A DNA stretch of 64,000 nucleotides from Anomaloglossus baeobatrachus (Eukaryota > Chordata > Amphibia > Anura > Aromobatidae): the NCBI RefSeq assembly GCF_048569485.1, contig NW_027442251.1, forward strand, positions 62,001-126,000. The letters are read 5' to 3'. How positions within the stretch are numbered: the first letter of the stretch is position 1; every line of letters begins with the position of its first letter. The position numbers and the translations under genes were made by a program. Positions 20,501 to 32,475 of the stretch are shown here, one piece after another. Below the pieces are notes generated by a model that saw nothing but the letters and a program-made list of their open reading frames with translations, made no database searches and had not been told where the DNA came from.

Positions 20501-20676
20501 CTTAATAACTTTTTCAACTTGTCATCATATGGGAGGCCTTCCATTCCTTGTAGTAGTCTAGTTGCCCACCTTTGAACTGACTCTAACTTCTGAATGTCCT
20601 TTTTAAAATGTGGAGCCCAAAACTGGTTCCCATATTCCAGATGTAGCCTTACAAGTGATTTATAGAGGTTGATCAT
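20501..20676 (-). mobile_element. LINE reverse-transcriptase C-terminal fragment
   Basis: Minus strand reads NLYKSLVRLHLEYGNQFWAP, then FKKDIQKLESVQRWATRLL and LPYDDKLKKL. This is the end of RT in CR1/L2/Rex-type LINEs. About 58 codons; 5'-truncated as is usual for LINEs, with no visible A tail or microsatellite end. Confidence 0.85.
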
Positions 20677-20725
20677 CTTTACTTATCATTTAAAACTTTC
20701 AAACTGGTACACTCAACACATAAAG

Positions 20726-23700
20726 CCCCCCCCTTTTAAAGAGTAGTTTCCCTGTACCTAAGTGGGGGTCTACCTAGGTTGGAGCGAGTGGACCTTCGGG
20801 GTCCGGTGTCAGTGGTGACAGGCAGTGGGGCAGAGGGAACAGTCAGTTCCTCCTCCCTGCTATCATGTGGGGCAGGCGGAGGCGTAGGGGAGCTGGGTAC
20901 AGGTACATCCCTGGGCACTGGCTCGCGGTTAACCGTTTCCATCATTTCTTCATCCACGGGTTGTGGGAACAGTATCACTGGAAGGATCACCGCACCGTTC
21001 TGTGTAGGCCAGTCTGCTGGAAAATCACCCATCATGGTGTGGATTACCTCTTTTTCCTTCTCCACTGGACTGGGAACTGGAGCCTCATCCGCTACTCTCA
21101 ATGCTGGTGTGCACTTCTTCAGGTGGTCTCGGGAAACCGTGGCCAAAGTCCCCCCCTGGTCACGGCTGATCTGGTAGGCCTTCCCATTCTCCCATCCTGT
21201 GGGCTGGACTACATACGGGGTTTTTTCCCATTGATCATCCAGCTTGTGGGCCCTTCTTTTCCGCTTCAGCACTACATCCCCAGGTTGGAAGGAACCGGCA
21301 GGCGCCTTCTTGTTGAAGCACTGCTCCTGTTGTCCCCGACTCCGGCACAAGTTCTTTTCAACATACTCCTGGACCTGTCGGTACTGTGTCCTCCGCCGAG
21401 TGTCCCATTCAGCTGTCGACAGGAGTGCTTCTGAAGCTTCCAAGCCCATTTCCAGATCCACTGGTAGCCGGCCGGGACGAGCTCTCATCAGGTATGCTGG
21501 AGTGCATTTCGTAGAGCTGGAAGGGATGTTGTTGTACATATCGACCAGGTCAGGTAGCTTCTCCAGCCACAGGTTCCGCTCTTCCAGTGGTAACGTCTTG
21601 AGGAGGCCCAGGACCAAGTGGTTCATCTTTTCACAAATGCCATTGGTTTGGGCGTGGTAAGGCGTGGTCCGGATTTTCTTGCAGCCGTACAACTGGCAGA
21701 ATTCCTGGAATACCTCTGCTTCAAAGGCCGGACCCTGGTCGGTAAGCACCCTCTCCGGGTACCAATGCGGTCAACAGAAATAAGCCTGGAAAGCCTTAGC
21801 AGCGGTGCGGCCGGTTAAGTCCTTAACTGGGACAACCACCAGGAACCTCGAGTAGTGGTCTACGATGGTCAGAGCGTAGGTGTACCCACTTCGGCTGGGG
21901 GTGAGCTTTACATGGTCAAGGGGAACCAGCTCCAGCGGTTGGTGTGTAATGATCGGGTGTAGGGGTGCCTTCTGGCTGGCCTCGTCCTTCCTTCTCAATG
22001 CGCAAGGGCCACATTCTCGGCACCAGGCCTCCACAGATTCCCGCATTCCACTCCAATAGAACCGCTCTCTTAACAACATCTCTAGCTTCTTCCACCCGAA
22101 GTGCACTGCACCATCATGGTATGCTTGCAGGACGGTGGGCACTTTAGCCTGGGGAATCACCAGCTGGCGGATCTTCTCGTGAGTCTTTGGATTAATCAGC
22201 TCGCGATACAACTTCCCCTGGTGTAGGTATAGCCGGGTCCGTTCTTGCCACAGACGTTGGGCTTCGGCAGGGGCAGCAGGGTCTATCCCAGCAGAACCCT
22301 GTTCCACTAGAGTCTTGACCAGGCGGACAGCAGGTGCCTGGTCCTGAGCTTCCTGCCAGTCCTGTCGGGGCAGCGGATCCAGGTTCACCCGTTGTTGGTA
22401 GACGTGCACCTTCTCAGTGAATGGCCGGTGAAATGCAGGCAACTCGATCTCTTCGAGGTCATCATCCTCTGGCCCCTCTTCCGACAGGTGGGGCATCCGG
22501 GAGAGTGCATTGGCATTGACGTTGGTACGGCCGGCCCGGTACTTGATGGTGAAATCGTAGTTGGCTAACCTGGTCACCCACCGCTGCTCCAACGCGCCCA
22601 GCTTGGCCGTATCTAGATGGGTCAGCAGGTTATTGTCTGTGTACGCGGTGAACTTGGCTGCTGCCAGGTAATGGCGGAAACGCTCGGTGATAGCCCACAC
22701 CAGTGCCAAGAGCTCAAGCTTGAAGGAGATGTAGTTCTCAGGGTTCCTCTCAGTCGGTCGGAGTTTTCGGCTAGCATAAGCTATTACCTTTTCCCTTCTG
22801 TCTTGGACCTGGGATAGAACAGCCCCCAAGCCCACATTGCTGGCGTCGGTGTAGAGGATGAATGGGCGGCTGTAGTCAGGGTACGCTAGGATTTCCTCTC
22901 CGGTCAGGGCTGTTCTCAGCTGGCGGAAGGATTCCTCATGCTTTTCTTCCCACACCAATGGGGCTACTAGGGATCTACCACCCTTGGTCTGTCCTACGAG
23001 GAGGTCTTGCATGGGGGCAGCCATCTTTGTGTACCCCTTAATGAAGCGACGGTAATATCCCACCAGGCCCAGAAACTGCCTCACTTCCCTCACTGTGGTC
23101 GGTCTCGGCCAGTCTTGGATGGCGGTGATCTTCTCGGGGTTGGGGGCGACACCTTCCGCACCAACCACATGTCCTAGGTACTGCACTCTGGGTTTCAGCA
23201 GATGACACTTTGAGGGCTTCAACTTCATCCCATACTTGGCAAGGGACGCGAACACCTCGGCTAGGTGCTCCAGGTGGGCTTCATACGTCTGTGAGTACAC
23301 AATCACATCATCCAAGTACAGCAAAACGGTCCCATAGGCAGTCTTCTCTCGGTCTTCCGGTGCCACGGCCACCTGCCAGTACCCGCTGGTGAGGTCAAGG
23401 GTGGAGAAGTAGTTAGCGGTTCTCAGCGAGGCCAGGGACTCTTTGATGCGGGGCAGAGGGTAAGCATCCTTATGCGTTATCTGGTTAATCTTCCGGTAAT
23501 CCACACACATCCGCATGGTGCCATCCTTCTTCTTAACCAGCACCAACGGAGCGGCCCAGGGACTACAGCTGTCCCTAATAACCTCTGCCTCCTTCATGTT
23601 CCTCAACATGTCTTTGGCGCATTGGTAGTGCGCAGGGGGAATAGGCCTGTATCTCTCTTTAATAGGGGAGTGTGTACCGGTAGGGATGTGGTGTTGAACC

Positions 23701-23963
23701 CCTTTAATCTGCCCAAAATCTAGAGGGTGCTTGCTAAAAACCCGCTCATACTCCTGTACCACCCGGTATACCCCTTCCTTGTGGTGTATGGGGGTATCAT
23801 CAGTGCCGACATGTAGCTCTCGATACCACTCGCCTAACTCCCCCAGGGATGAGTGGGAACCGGCAGCAGGCGGTGTGACCGGGGGAACGGCTTCATGGAT
23901 CGTGTGGGGATCTAGAGTGAACAATTTGGCAAGGGTAGCGTACCGGGTGGTGCATGAATGCAC
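20726..23963 (-). mobile_element. Ty3/gypsy retrotransposon pol fossil
   Basis: Two long open stretches on the minus strand cover most of pol. From 23963 down: the region before RT (ERVFSKHPLDFG), reverse transcriptase (MRMCVDYRKINQITHK, ANYFSTLDLTSGYWQVAV, VLLYLDDVIVYS), RNase H (PFILYTDASNVGLGAVLSQ, LALVWAITERFRHYL), integrase zinc finger (WCRECGPCALRRK), integrase core (YALTIVDHYSRFLVVVPV, LTDQGPAFEAEVFQEFCQ) and a C-terminal region to 20736. A purine-rich run on the minus strand at about 20726-20742 may be the polypurine tract. Gag and protease are absent and no LTR pair is visible. Broken, with few breaks, so probably fairly young. Confidence 0.92.
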
Positions 23964-24485
23964 ACATATTGGTTTTATAATCTTATTGTATTACTTTATA
24001 TTCTTATTTCACTTGTGCATATCTCCACCATAATCCTGGCTAAGAAATATAGCTTTTTTTGGGGTACACAGGTAGTAAGGTCTTCTTTCTATTTCTTTAG
24101 GGGTGATATAGCCTGGTGGAACTCTAGACCTCTAACATTATATATGCACCCTTTTTCTTTATGGTTCTTGGACACCTTATAACATTCTTCCATACATATA
24201 TATCTTTCTCATAAATTATAAATAATTAGGCATTTTTATATATTTTATTTACATTTTCATAAATAACTTTTTACAAAGCATGGGGGACATTCTCACATAC
24301 ATATAATTTTCATGTACGCATTCTGAAAATTTACGCATAAACCGTACACACTCCTTTTTGTAACAATTTCTATAACTCATTCGCTGAACTCTCATCCCGG
24401 ATATTCATTCTTACACCGAATTTCCTGTTATAACACAACATTCATGATTTTTATTCAATTTATTTTTATTTTTTAGGTTTATTAG
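23964..24485. other. AT-rich stretch, nothing recognised
   Basis: No gene, RNA or repeat family seen. The last eight bases, tttattag, may be the target duplication of the hAT-2 element that follows. Confidence 0.4.
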
Positions 24486-24600
24486 TAGTGATGAGCGAGT
24501 ACTAAAAAGCTCGGGTGCTCGAAGCTCGGGCCGAGCCTCCCAAGATACTCGTGTACTCGGCCCGAGCACCGAGCCCAATGTTATCCTATGGGAGACCCGA
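24486..24600 (-). mobile_element. hAT-2 terminal inverted repeat and subterminal dyads
   Basis: Begins TAGTGATGAGCGAGTAC, a frog hAT end, followed by palindromic pieces built from GCTCGGG and CCCGAGC. The transposase piece of this element lies inward on the minus strand, so this is the 3' end. The other end is not in the window. Confidence 0.8.
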
Positions 24601-24900
24601 GTATTTTTGTGAAATGACCACCGGCAGCATGTAGAAACCCTAAAAATGGCACAAAAGTCTCCGAAGAGTGCTCAAATGACATGGCAACAGCATGGGGAAG
24701 ACCCCTTGAAGCATTTATCACTCAAAAGTCACAGCTGTGAATAATTTTGTCCACGTTTTACGCCATTTTTACGGACTCACCAGAAAACCTTCCAAAATGA
24801 CACCAAAATGATTTTTCATAGCGGAAATGTTAAGGGCACATACCCAATAGTGAGATAGAGCTAATGTATGTTACTTTTTGAGATCAATACATGAAAGATT
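24601..24900. other. hAT-2 subterminal, non-coding
   Basis: Unique sequence between the hAT-2 terminus and its array; no gene. Confidence 0.45.
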
Positions 24901-26335
24901 TTACGTAAAACATTGTGTGGCACTCCGATGTCCCTGAGAAGAGACGTACATAAAGGCCTCTGAGTCTAATGTGCCCATTTTGAGGAACTGAGTCTTTGTA
25001 GTATTTTCCTTTGCAAGGGCAGTCCAAAATTGTGAGGTTCACTAATGCCCCTGCATACAGACGTGCATGATGGCCTGTAAACCTGAAGTGCCCATTGTAA
25101 GGAAGTGGGTCTATTGTAGTATAGCCCTTAGGCAGGGCAGCCAAAAATTGGGAGGCTCCACGTTGTCCCTGGATAGAGACGTGCATGAGGGCCTCAAAAC
25201 ATTAAGTGTCCAGTGTCAGGAAGTGGGTGTATTATAGTATAGCCCTTAGGCAGGGCAGCCAAAAATTGGGAGGCTCTACGTTGTCCCTGGATAGAGACGT
25301 GCATGAGGGCCTGTAAACCTGAAGTGCCCATTGGAAGGAAGTGGGTCTTTTGTAGTATAGCCCTTTGGCAGGGCAGCCAAAAATTGGGAGGCTCCACGTT
25401 GTCCCTGGATAGAGACGTGCATGAGGGCCTGTAAACCTGAAGTGCCCATTGGAAGGAAGTGGGTCTTTTGTAGTATAGCCCTTTGGCAGGGCAGCCAAAA
25501 ATTGGGAGGCTCCACGTTGTCCCTGGATAGAGACATGCATGAGGGCCTCAAAACATTAAGTGTCCATTGTCAGGAAGTGGGTGTATTATAGTATAGCCCT
25601 TAGGCAGGGCAGCCAAAAATTGGGAGGCTCCACGTTGTCCCTGGATAGAGACGTGCATGAGGGCCTGTAAACCTGAAGTGCCCATTGGAAGGAAGTGGGT
25701 CTTTTGTAGTATAGCCCTTTGGCAGGGCAGCCAAAAATTGGGAGGCTCCACGTTGTCCCTGGATAGAGACGTGCATGAGGGCCTCAAAACATTAAGTGTC
25801 CATTGTCAGGAAGTGGGTCTTTTGTAGTATAGCCCTTTGGCAGGGCAGCCAAAAATTGGGAGGCTCCACGTTGTCCCTGGATAGAGACGTGCATGAGGGC
25901 CTCAAAACATTAAGTGTCCATTGTCAGGAAGTGGGTGTATTATAGTATAGCCCTTAGGCAGGGCAGCCAAAAATTGGGAGGCTCCACGTTGTCCCTGGAT
26001 AGAGACGTGCATGAGGGCCTCAAAACATTAAGTGTCCATTGTCAGGAAGTGGGTCTTTTGTAGTATAGCCCTTTGGCAGGGCAGCCAAAAATTGGGAGGC
26101 TACACGTTGTCCCTGGATAGGGACGTGCATGAGGGCCTCAAAACATTAAGTGTCCATTGTCAGGAAGTGGGTGTATTATAGTATAGCCCTTTGGCAGGGC
26201 AGCCAAAAATTGGGAGGCTCCACGTTGTCCCTGCATAGAGACGTGCATGAGGGCCTCAAAACATTGTTCCCATTGCAAAGGAGCGGGTCTCCTGTCGTTG
26301 TAATGTCCATTCTGCAAAGAATGGGCGAAAAAAAT
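24901..26335 (-). repeat. 118-bp tandem array of hAT-2, about 12 units
   Basis: The motif ggaagtggg recurs every 118 bp (25101, 25219, 25337, 25455). Each unit contains ccaaaaattgggaggctcc and ttgtccctggatagagacg. Two sub-variants (gggcctcaaaacattaag and gggcctgtaaacctgaag) alternate irregularly. The units at both edges are more diverged than the middle ones. As 118 is not a multiple of three, the open frames seen across it are not maintained. Confidence 0.93.
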
Positions 26336-26492
26336 TACCACTGGGGGTATACCTGAAACAAAGGCCTAACTCTTGTAACGGTCATCATGGTGGCGCATGA
26401 GGAGAAGGAGGAGCAGTCCAGCGATTATCCAAAGTCCAGAAGTGTGTACCCATGGGTGACTGGAGGTACATGGCAAATTCCCGTTACAAACT
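26336..26492. other. hAT-2 3' flank of the transposase
   Basis: Links the 118-bp array to the transposase stop. Its outer part (to about 26385) recurs at 54030-54096. Confidence 0.6.
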
Positions 26493-27570
26493 TTAAATTC
26501 CGCTCTCATTTGCTGGTGGTGTGGTGAAGTCTGGCCCAATCCAACCCTTGTTCATCTTGATCAGAGTCAGCCTGTCAGCATTTTCAGTTGACAGGCGGGT
26601 GCGTTTATCTGTAATGATTCCACCTGCGGCACTAAAAACACGCTCTGACAAAACGCTAGCGGCAGGGCAGGCCAGGACTTCCAAGGCGTAGAGAGCCAAT
26701 TCATGCCACGTGTCCACCTTGGATACCCAATAATTGTAAGGCACAGAGGAATGTCGGAGTACAGTTGTTCGATCTGCAAGGTACTCCTTGAGCATCTGGG
26801 CAAACTTAGGATTTCTTGTGGCACTACCCCGCACCTCAGGGGCTGTGGTACGTGAGGGGCTGAGAAAACTGTCCCACATCTTAAAGACTGTTCCCCTACC
26901 TCTGGCGGATTGGACTTGTGCCTCTCTCGGCTGTACGCCTTGGTTGTCCACTGATTCCTGACCTATGCCGCTAGCGTTTTGTGAGGGGAATGCTTTGCCT
27001 ACTTCCGTGACTATGGCCTTCCGGAACTGCTGCATTTTGGTTGACCTCTCCGCCTCGGGAATAAGAGACATAAAGTTCTCCTTGTAGCGTGGGTCTAACA
27101 GTGTTACCAACCAGTAATGATTGTCGGCCAAGATGTTCTTAACGCGAGGGTCACGAGACAGGCAGCTTACCATAAAGTCAGCCATGTGCGCCAGACTCTT
27201 AACAGCCAGGACTTCAGTAGCCTGACCAACACGTTGACTGAACATGCTGTCCTCCTCCTCCTCCTCCTTCTCCTCCTCATCTACCCTGTCCTCTGGCCAG
27301 CCACGCTGAACCGAGGATATGACTGGTGTGCATGTCATATCCTCAATTTGGCCGGAGATTTGCTCCATGTCTTCATCCTCCTCCTCGTCATAGTCCTCCA
27401 CTGCACGTTGTGATGAGACGAGGCTGGGCTGTGTGTTATCACCCACACCCACTACTGTTTCTTGCTGCAACTCATCGCGCTCCGCCTGCAATGCATCATG
27501 TTTGGTTTTGAGCAGAGACCGTTTTAGAAGGCAGAGTAGCGGTATGGTGACGCTAATAATGGCGTCATCT
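26493..27570 (-). pseudogene. hAT-2 transposase, C-terminal portion
   Basis: About 355 codons, open, ending in a natural stop at 26493. In order on the minus strand: SVTIPLLCLLKRSL, an acidic stretch (VDEEEKEEEEEDSMF), NHYWLVTLLDPRYKENFM, and the dimerisation region ALYALEVLACPAASVLSERV then FSAAGGIITDKRTRLS, with the last catalytic Glu in SERVFS, closing with IKMNKGWIGPDFTTPPANE. It overlaps and extends the 9935-11210 fragment, which lacks this end. The upstream half, including both catalytic Asp residues, is missing: at 27570 the sequence switches to a gypsy/LINE fragment. Confidence 0.92.
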
Positions 27571-27777
27571 TATACCTTTATGATGTTATTGTTTATTCTA
27601 AAGCAAACAAGATTTTAGGGTGTATAAAAAGGGAGATTAGATCCGGTGATCCCAACGTATTGTTAACCCTCTATAAATCACTTGTAAGGCCACATCTGGA
27701 ATATGGGGTAAAGTCCTGAACAGGTTGATAACCATTGGTTTGAGCATGGTAGGGTGTAGTGCGCATCTTCCTGCATC
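27571..27777 (-). mobile_element. Gypsy/LINE chimeric fragment, inverted copy of 15196-15402
   Basis: Matches, in reverse, the junction in block A where gypsy integrase meets the LINE RT end. This shows the chimera was made once and then copied. Fossil fragment. Confidence 0.8.
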
Positions 27778-27949
27778 CGCCATAACCTTCCCTTAGGATA
27801 TACTGTGCCCTTATCAGATTGGTTGTACAAGGTTGCTTCTCTTATTGGATGGATTTCAAGCTGCATGGATAATGTTCATTTAAATGATGTGGATAGAAAG
27901 ACTGAAGATATCTACATGTAGTCCATCATGAATCAATACTATTTTACAC

Positions 27950-28369
27950 AGTCATAAGCAGCCCATGGGCATTCACCTGCATTCAAACCAATAACAGCTC
28001 ATAGACCAGACAATCCATCTACCACTGGACCAAAGACAGGAAGTTAAATCCACTGCCTGCGGTAACCAACTTAATCCTATAGGCTACTCACACAACAAAC
28101 CCAACAGAAAGGAAAAAAACATGGCTTCGATTATCCATCCAATGAAAACGCATAACCATTGTGAGCCATTGGACAATGCAATTGGACACTTGGTGACATG
28201 GTGCACGGCCCAATGAATCAAGTCTTTACTTCATATTCACGGTTTAAGCCCTTGGGTTCTAATGTGCCCAGAGTACATATCCAGAAAGATTCTCTTTCTT
28301 TGAGCTAAACACAAGTCAACAATACATTGTAAGCAGATTCTATTACCAGTCCCACACCATTTTGTGACG
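27950..28369. other. Non-coding flank of a Penelope-like fragment
   Basis: Matches 18467-18880. No gene. Likely the untranslated end of the Penelope-like element in inverted orientation relative to the piece that follows. Confidence 0.45.
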
Positions 28370-28550
28370 CATAATCACACAGTGATCCAATTAACATTCC
28401 AAGTCATCGAACATGTCCAAGCCATACGCAGAGGAGGCAATAGAATTAGGAAGCTCAAAGAAAGGGAATCTTTCTGGATATATACTCTGGGCACATTGGA
28501 ACCCAAAGGCTTAAACCATGAATATGAAGTACAGACTTGATTCATTGGGC
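28370..28550 (+). mobile_element. Penelope-like C-terminal fragment
   Basis: Plus strand reads LTFQVIEHVQAIRRGGNRIR and KLKERESFWIYTLGTLEP, as at 18850-19076. Fossil fragment. Confidence 0.75.
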
Positions 28551-29179
28551 CATGCATGGACATAATGGACATAATTCTAATAGGCAGGACAGGTAATAAG
28601 GAGCACAAGTTATATGCTAAAATGTGTTGTGTGACAAGACAGACACAGGAAAGGACATGATAACAGGTGTAGGGACCAACAAGGTGAGACAAGGGGTATC
28701 AGGATAGGGTCAAGTAGGTATGAATGTAGTAATGGGGCAGGCATAGAGAATTGTATGTGAATGTGAATTACAATAAATCACTAAGGAAAGGAATATGTGA
28801 GTGTGTGCCTAATGTAAACTAATATTGTACTGGCAAAATTATAGATGGAAAGGGAGAAGGGGAGGGGGGGAGAGAGGAGGCTGTAATTGACTACAAGGGT
28901 ATGAGTTATGAGTGATCATAGGGATAGTGTTACATAAGTGGAAATACCTATGGAGGACCGGATGTGTAAGCGCATACCTTATACAAACCTATAGAGTGCT
29001 GATGGGTGAGAGTGTGATGTTAGATATAAGACATCCTATAGTGAATAGTGAGCCGTAATCAAGTGCAACAGGGATATTTCACGTGACTATGGGAACCTGG
29101 AAGGTAAAGAAAGGGGAGAAAAAACTGTTAGACAAGGTAATCAGACATAATGTAACCAGTTGATCAGACATGATCACCT
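28551..29179. other. Unassigned, shared with 19165-19764 and 37736-38350
   Basis: No gene. Ends in an imperfect dyad with two TGATCA sites (about 29160-29178). Confidence 0.45.
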
Positions 29180-29782
29180 GGTTTGAGACCCCCTGCCTTA
29201 CACTATATAGATATCATGTTCATTCCCCATCTATCTTGCTCAGGAGAGCATCTCCCTCCCCCGGCACCAAGAGCAGCTCATACTGAATTGTTACATTGAC
29301 TAGTAACACTGCACACAGAAATGCACCTTAATATTCCACTGTTAACCCTTTCCTCCCAGCAGTAACACACAACTCCTCACCTTGATATCATGGTGATTTA
29401 TGGTCAGAATGACTTCAATGCGATCAGTGATTTCTATTCTAGCTCTGCTCACATAGATTTTATATCCACACTCAACTATAGGCCGTTCTTCATATTTTGG
29501 GGGCTTTTAGTCAGATATACTAGTTTGTGCCTGTATAGTATTGGTGTAGATGGGAGTGTAGGGCATGGGTTACATGGCACTGTGGTGGAATACTGATGGG
29601 AGGTATTGGTGCTGTGTTTGATGCTTCTACTGGGTATTTTCCTACAAATACTGGAACAGCTCACTGCTTAGAATGATCCTTCCCAGCTCTATAATATATT
29701 ATATATACCCCACAATGCAGGCTCACACACACATTTGTCTCAAGTGTGTTGTAGGGACACAGATACAGTCTTGGTCATGTGA

Positions 29783-30361
29783 CTAAAGGCTACTTTACAC
29801 ACTGCGATATCGGTCCCGATATCGCTAGTGTGGGTACCCGCCCCCATCTGTTGCGCGACACGGGCAAATCGCTGCCCATGCCGCACAACACCGACCAGAC
29901 CCGTCACACATACTTACCTGCCCGGCGACGTCGCTGTGTCCGGCGAACCGCCTCCTTTCTAAGGGGGCGGTCCGTGCGGCGTCACAGCGACGTCACTGAG
30001 CGACCGCCCAATAGCAGCGGAGGGGCGGAGATGAGTGGCCGGAACATCCCGCCCACCTCCTTCCTTCCTCATAGCGGCTGGGAGGCAGGTAAGGAGAGGT
30101 TCCTCGTTTCTGCGGTGTCACACGGAGCGATGTGTGCTACCGCAGGAGCGACGAACTACATCGTTACTGCTGCAGTAACGATAATCGAGAATGGAGACCC
30201 ATGTCACCGATGAGCGATTTTGCATGTTTTTGCAACGATGCAAAATCGCTCATCGGTATCACACGCAGCAACATCGCTAATGCGGCCGGATGTGCGTCAC
30301 AAATTCCGTGACCCCAACGACTCCGCATTAGCGATGTCGCAGCGTGTAAAGCCCCCTTTAG
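29783..30361. mobile_element. Hairpin-rich MITE, copy B
   Basis: Same ends and internal hairpins as copy A. Copies B and A have the same flanks, so this is a duplicate, not a new insertion. Confidence 0.75.
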
Positions 30362-32215
30362 TGGGAGTGGTGTACAGGGTCTTAGCAGTAAAGAGTATTC
30401 CATATTTCTGCCAGATACCCACAGAGATATTGAAATCTGAAAAAAGAGACTTCTGCTCATTGAAGGTAAGAACTGCTCACATAGCGTTCAACTCCACAGC
30501 AAACGAGTGCTCTAGCACTGGCATCTCAGCAGGGATATTCCCCTACTACACATGTGTGTCTAGGTCACTGTGACAGTTTACAGGACATAACTCAGGGCAC
30601 CTAGACAGAAGGCAGAGGGACTACTTTCTATTTCTGGTGTAGAGCTTAGTACAATATATATATATTTATACTATTACATGGGACACATGTACCTTGTATT
30701 ACCATTATTCGCTGTATATGAACCCCTTTTCTCCAGGCATTATTTGTCTATAGCATTTTTCACGAACCTGAGGCAACTGAGAACCCTTCAGTGAAGGAAT
30801 TCCACTAACCCTCACAATACCTACCAGGGGCCTCCCTGCAGTAACTCAGGTAGTTGTACCCATTCTCTTTCCGCATTCTATGTGTTCTTCTTCTTTCTTC
30901 TTTTTTTTCTTTTTTCTTCTTTTTATTTCTATCATGTAGTTCAGGGGTTTATAGATATATGTCCTGCATCTCATATTTCCTTTAGTGGTGCTTCTTACCC
31001 ATTCTCATATCATTTACCCTAGTATTTCATGATCCTGAGGCGACTGAGAACCCTTTAATAAAGGAATCCTTTTTCACCTGAATTGTCAAGTGATACTTAC
31101 CAGTGACTATCACGTAATGTTACAGGTAGTTCCATTTTCTTCCTCTTCTTTCTCTCCTTTCTTCTTTGTCACACGGTCCATTGTGTTATAGCCCACGTGT
31201 CATGATAACACTTGTACCATCTTTTCATTTAGATTCCACCTACAATTATTTACCGATTCCAGTTCTGGAATAGGCTTTCATCATCTACTCACTAGAATTC
31301 TCAAGTTCATAAGGTACTGAGACATATACATGTTCACACCATTATAAAGAACAAAGTATAAACATTGAGGTTTTTCTCACACCCATGTTCCTGTGTTCTT
31401 TGATATGATATGTGTTCATTTCCTTCACTATATAGGATTGCAAGTTTTCCATTTGTACCTTAATGGCAATGACGCTATACAATTGAACACATATCATCCT
31501 GTTATCCATATAGGTGTGTATTTACCTGCTTGACTATTTTTGGTTGTTTGATCCAGAATGTTTCTCCAGATAGGTCATGTGGAAATTTTCTTTCCTCAGT
31601 ACAAATGTTTTCACTATGGCTTTGGAAAATTTTTTTGTATGTGCATCATGGTCATTTGACCCATTGTACTCTCAAGTAGCAATATATTGTACTGTTATGT
31701 TGTACTATGTACTAATTACGTGTTTATATGGTTTTGTAACCCTTTATGATCTTAGATAACTTTATCCTTGATAAAGACCTAAAAACAAGCTCGAAACGTT
31801 GGATGAATTATCCTTTTGCACAAATAAAGAATTTTCAGCATTCTAAGAGTTCTTTTCTTACGTTATTGATCACTATAGTGTGCCAGAGCTATTTCTATTG
31901 AATTGACTCTTATTTTTTCTGAGCACCTGCTATATACACAGTGAGCCAGACATATTCAATTTTCATTCAGAAGGCAGAGGGAAGCCTTAGCAGCTGAGCC
32001 TATATCTTGGCTTGTGAGCATTAGAACAGGCCGGCGATTACAGGGTAACATGAAAAATGTCCAGCTTGCATTATGACTAGAACATGACAATATCCTTTTA
32101 AGTACTAACCTATGATGCGTTCCTAAGCAGTTGATGTTATATGTTCTACATTTCATTTTCTGCATACTTTCCAAGTAGTAGAATTTGCTTTGATATAGGC
32201 AACTGGATTTTCACA
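30362..32215. other. Unassigned part of block B
   Basis: Counterpart of 12887-14738. Holds the hammerhead-like motif at 31762-31807, here with a weakened stem II. No gene. Confidence 0.4.
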
Positions 32216-32475
32216 ATGAAAAGGCAAAGGATAACGCCCGAAAAAGACGCCATACATTATGTCAGTGCCATCACTGACAAACCTGGATTGACCATGAAAT
32301 ACATCAATCCCCTTAAAGGTGAGTTAAAACAAGTTTTAACTAAATTGCCTTAATATTGTCATGCATTAGAATGACTGTCTTAGGTAATGATAAATATTTT
32401 CTACAGGAAGAGGAGTGTTTGCTGAAACTGAAATCGAAAAAGGGAGTTTTGTTGCAGAATATCGAGGTGAGCTCA
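32216..32475 (+). pseudogene. KMT5A-like SET fragment, copy B
   Basis: Exon 1 32216-32318, donor GTGAGT, intron, acceptor TTTTCTACAG, exon 2 32407-32475, then the switch to gypsy integrase at the same base as in block A. Both exons remain open. It was copied along with the block. Only the opening of the SET domain is present, so no methyltransferase can be made. Confidence 0.85.

Noticed and set aside
20779-21660. Plus-strand frames of 130 to 190 codons
   Set aside because: They lie antisense to the gypsy integrase and C-terminal region and show no domain.
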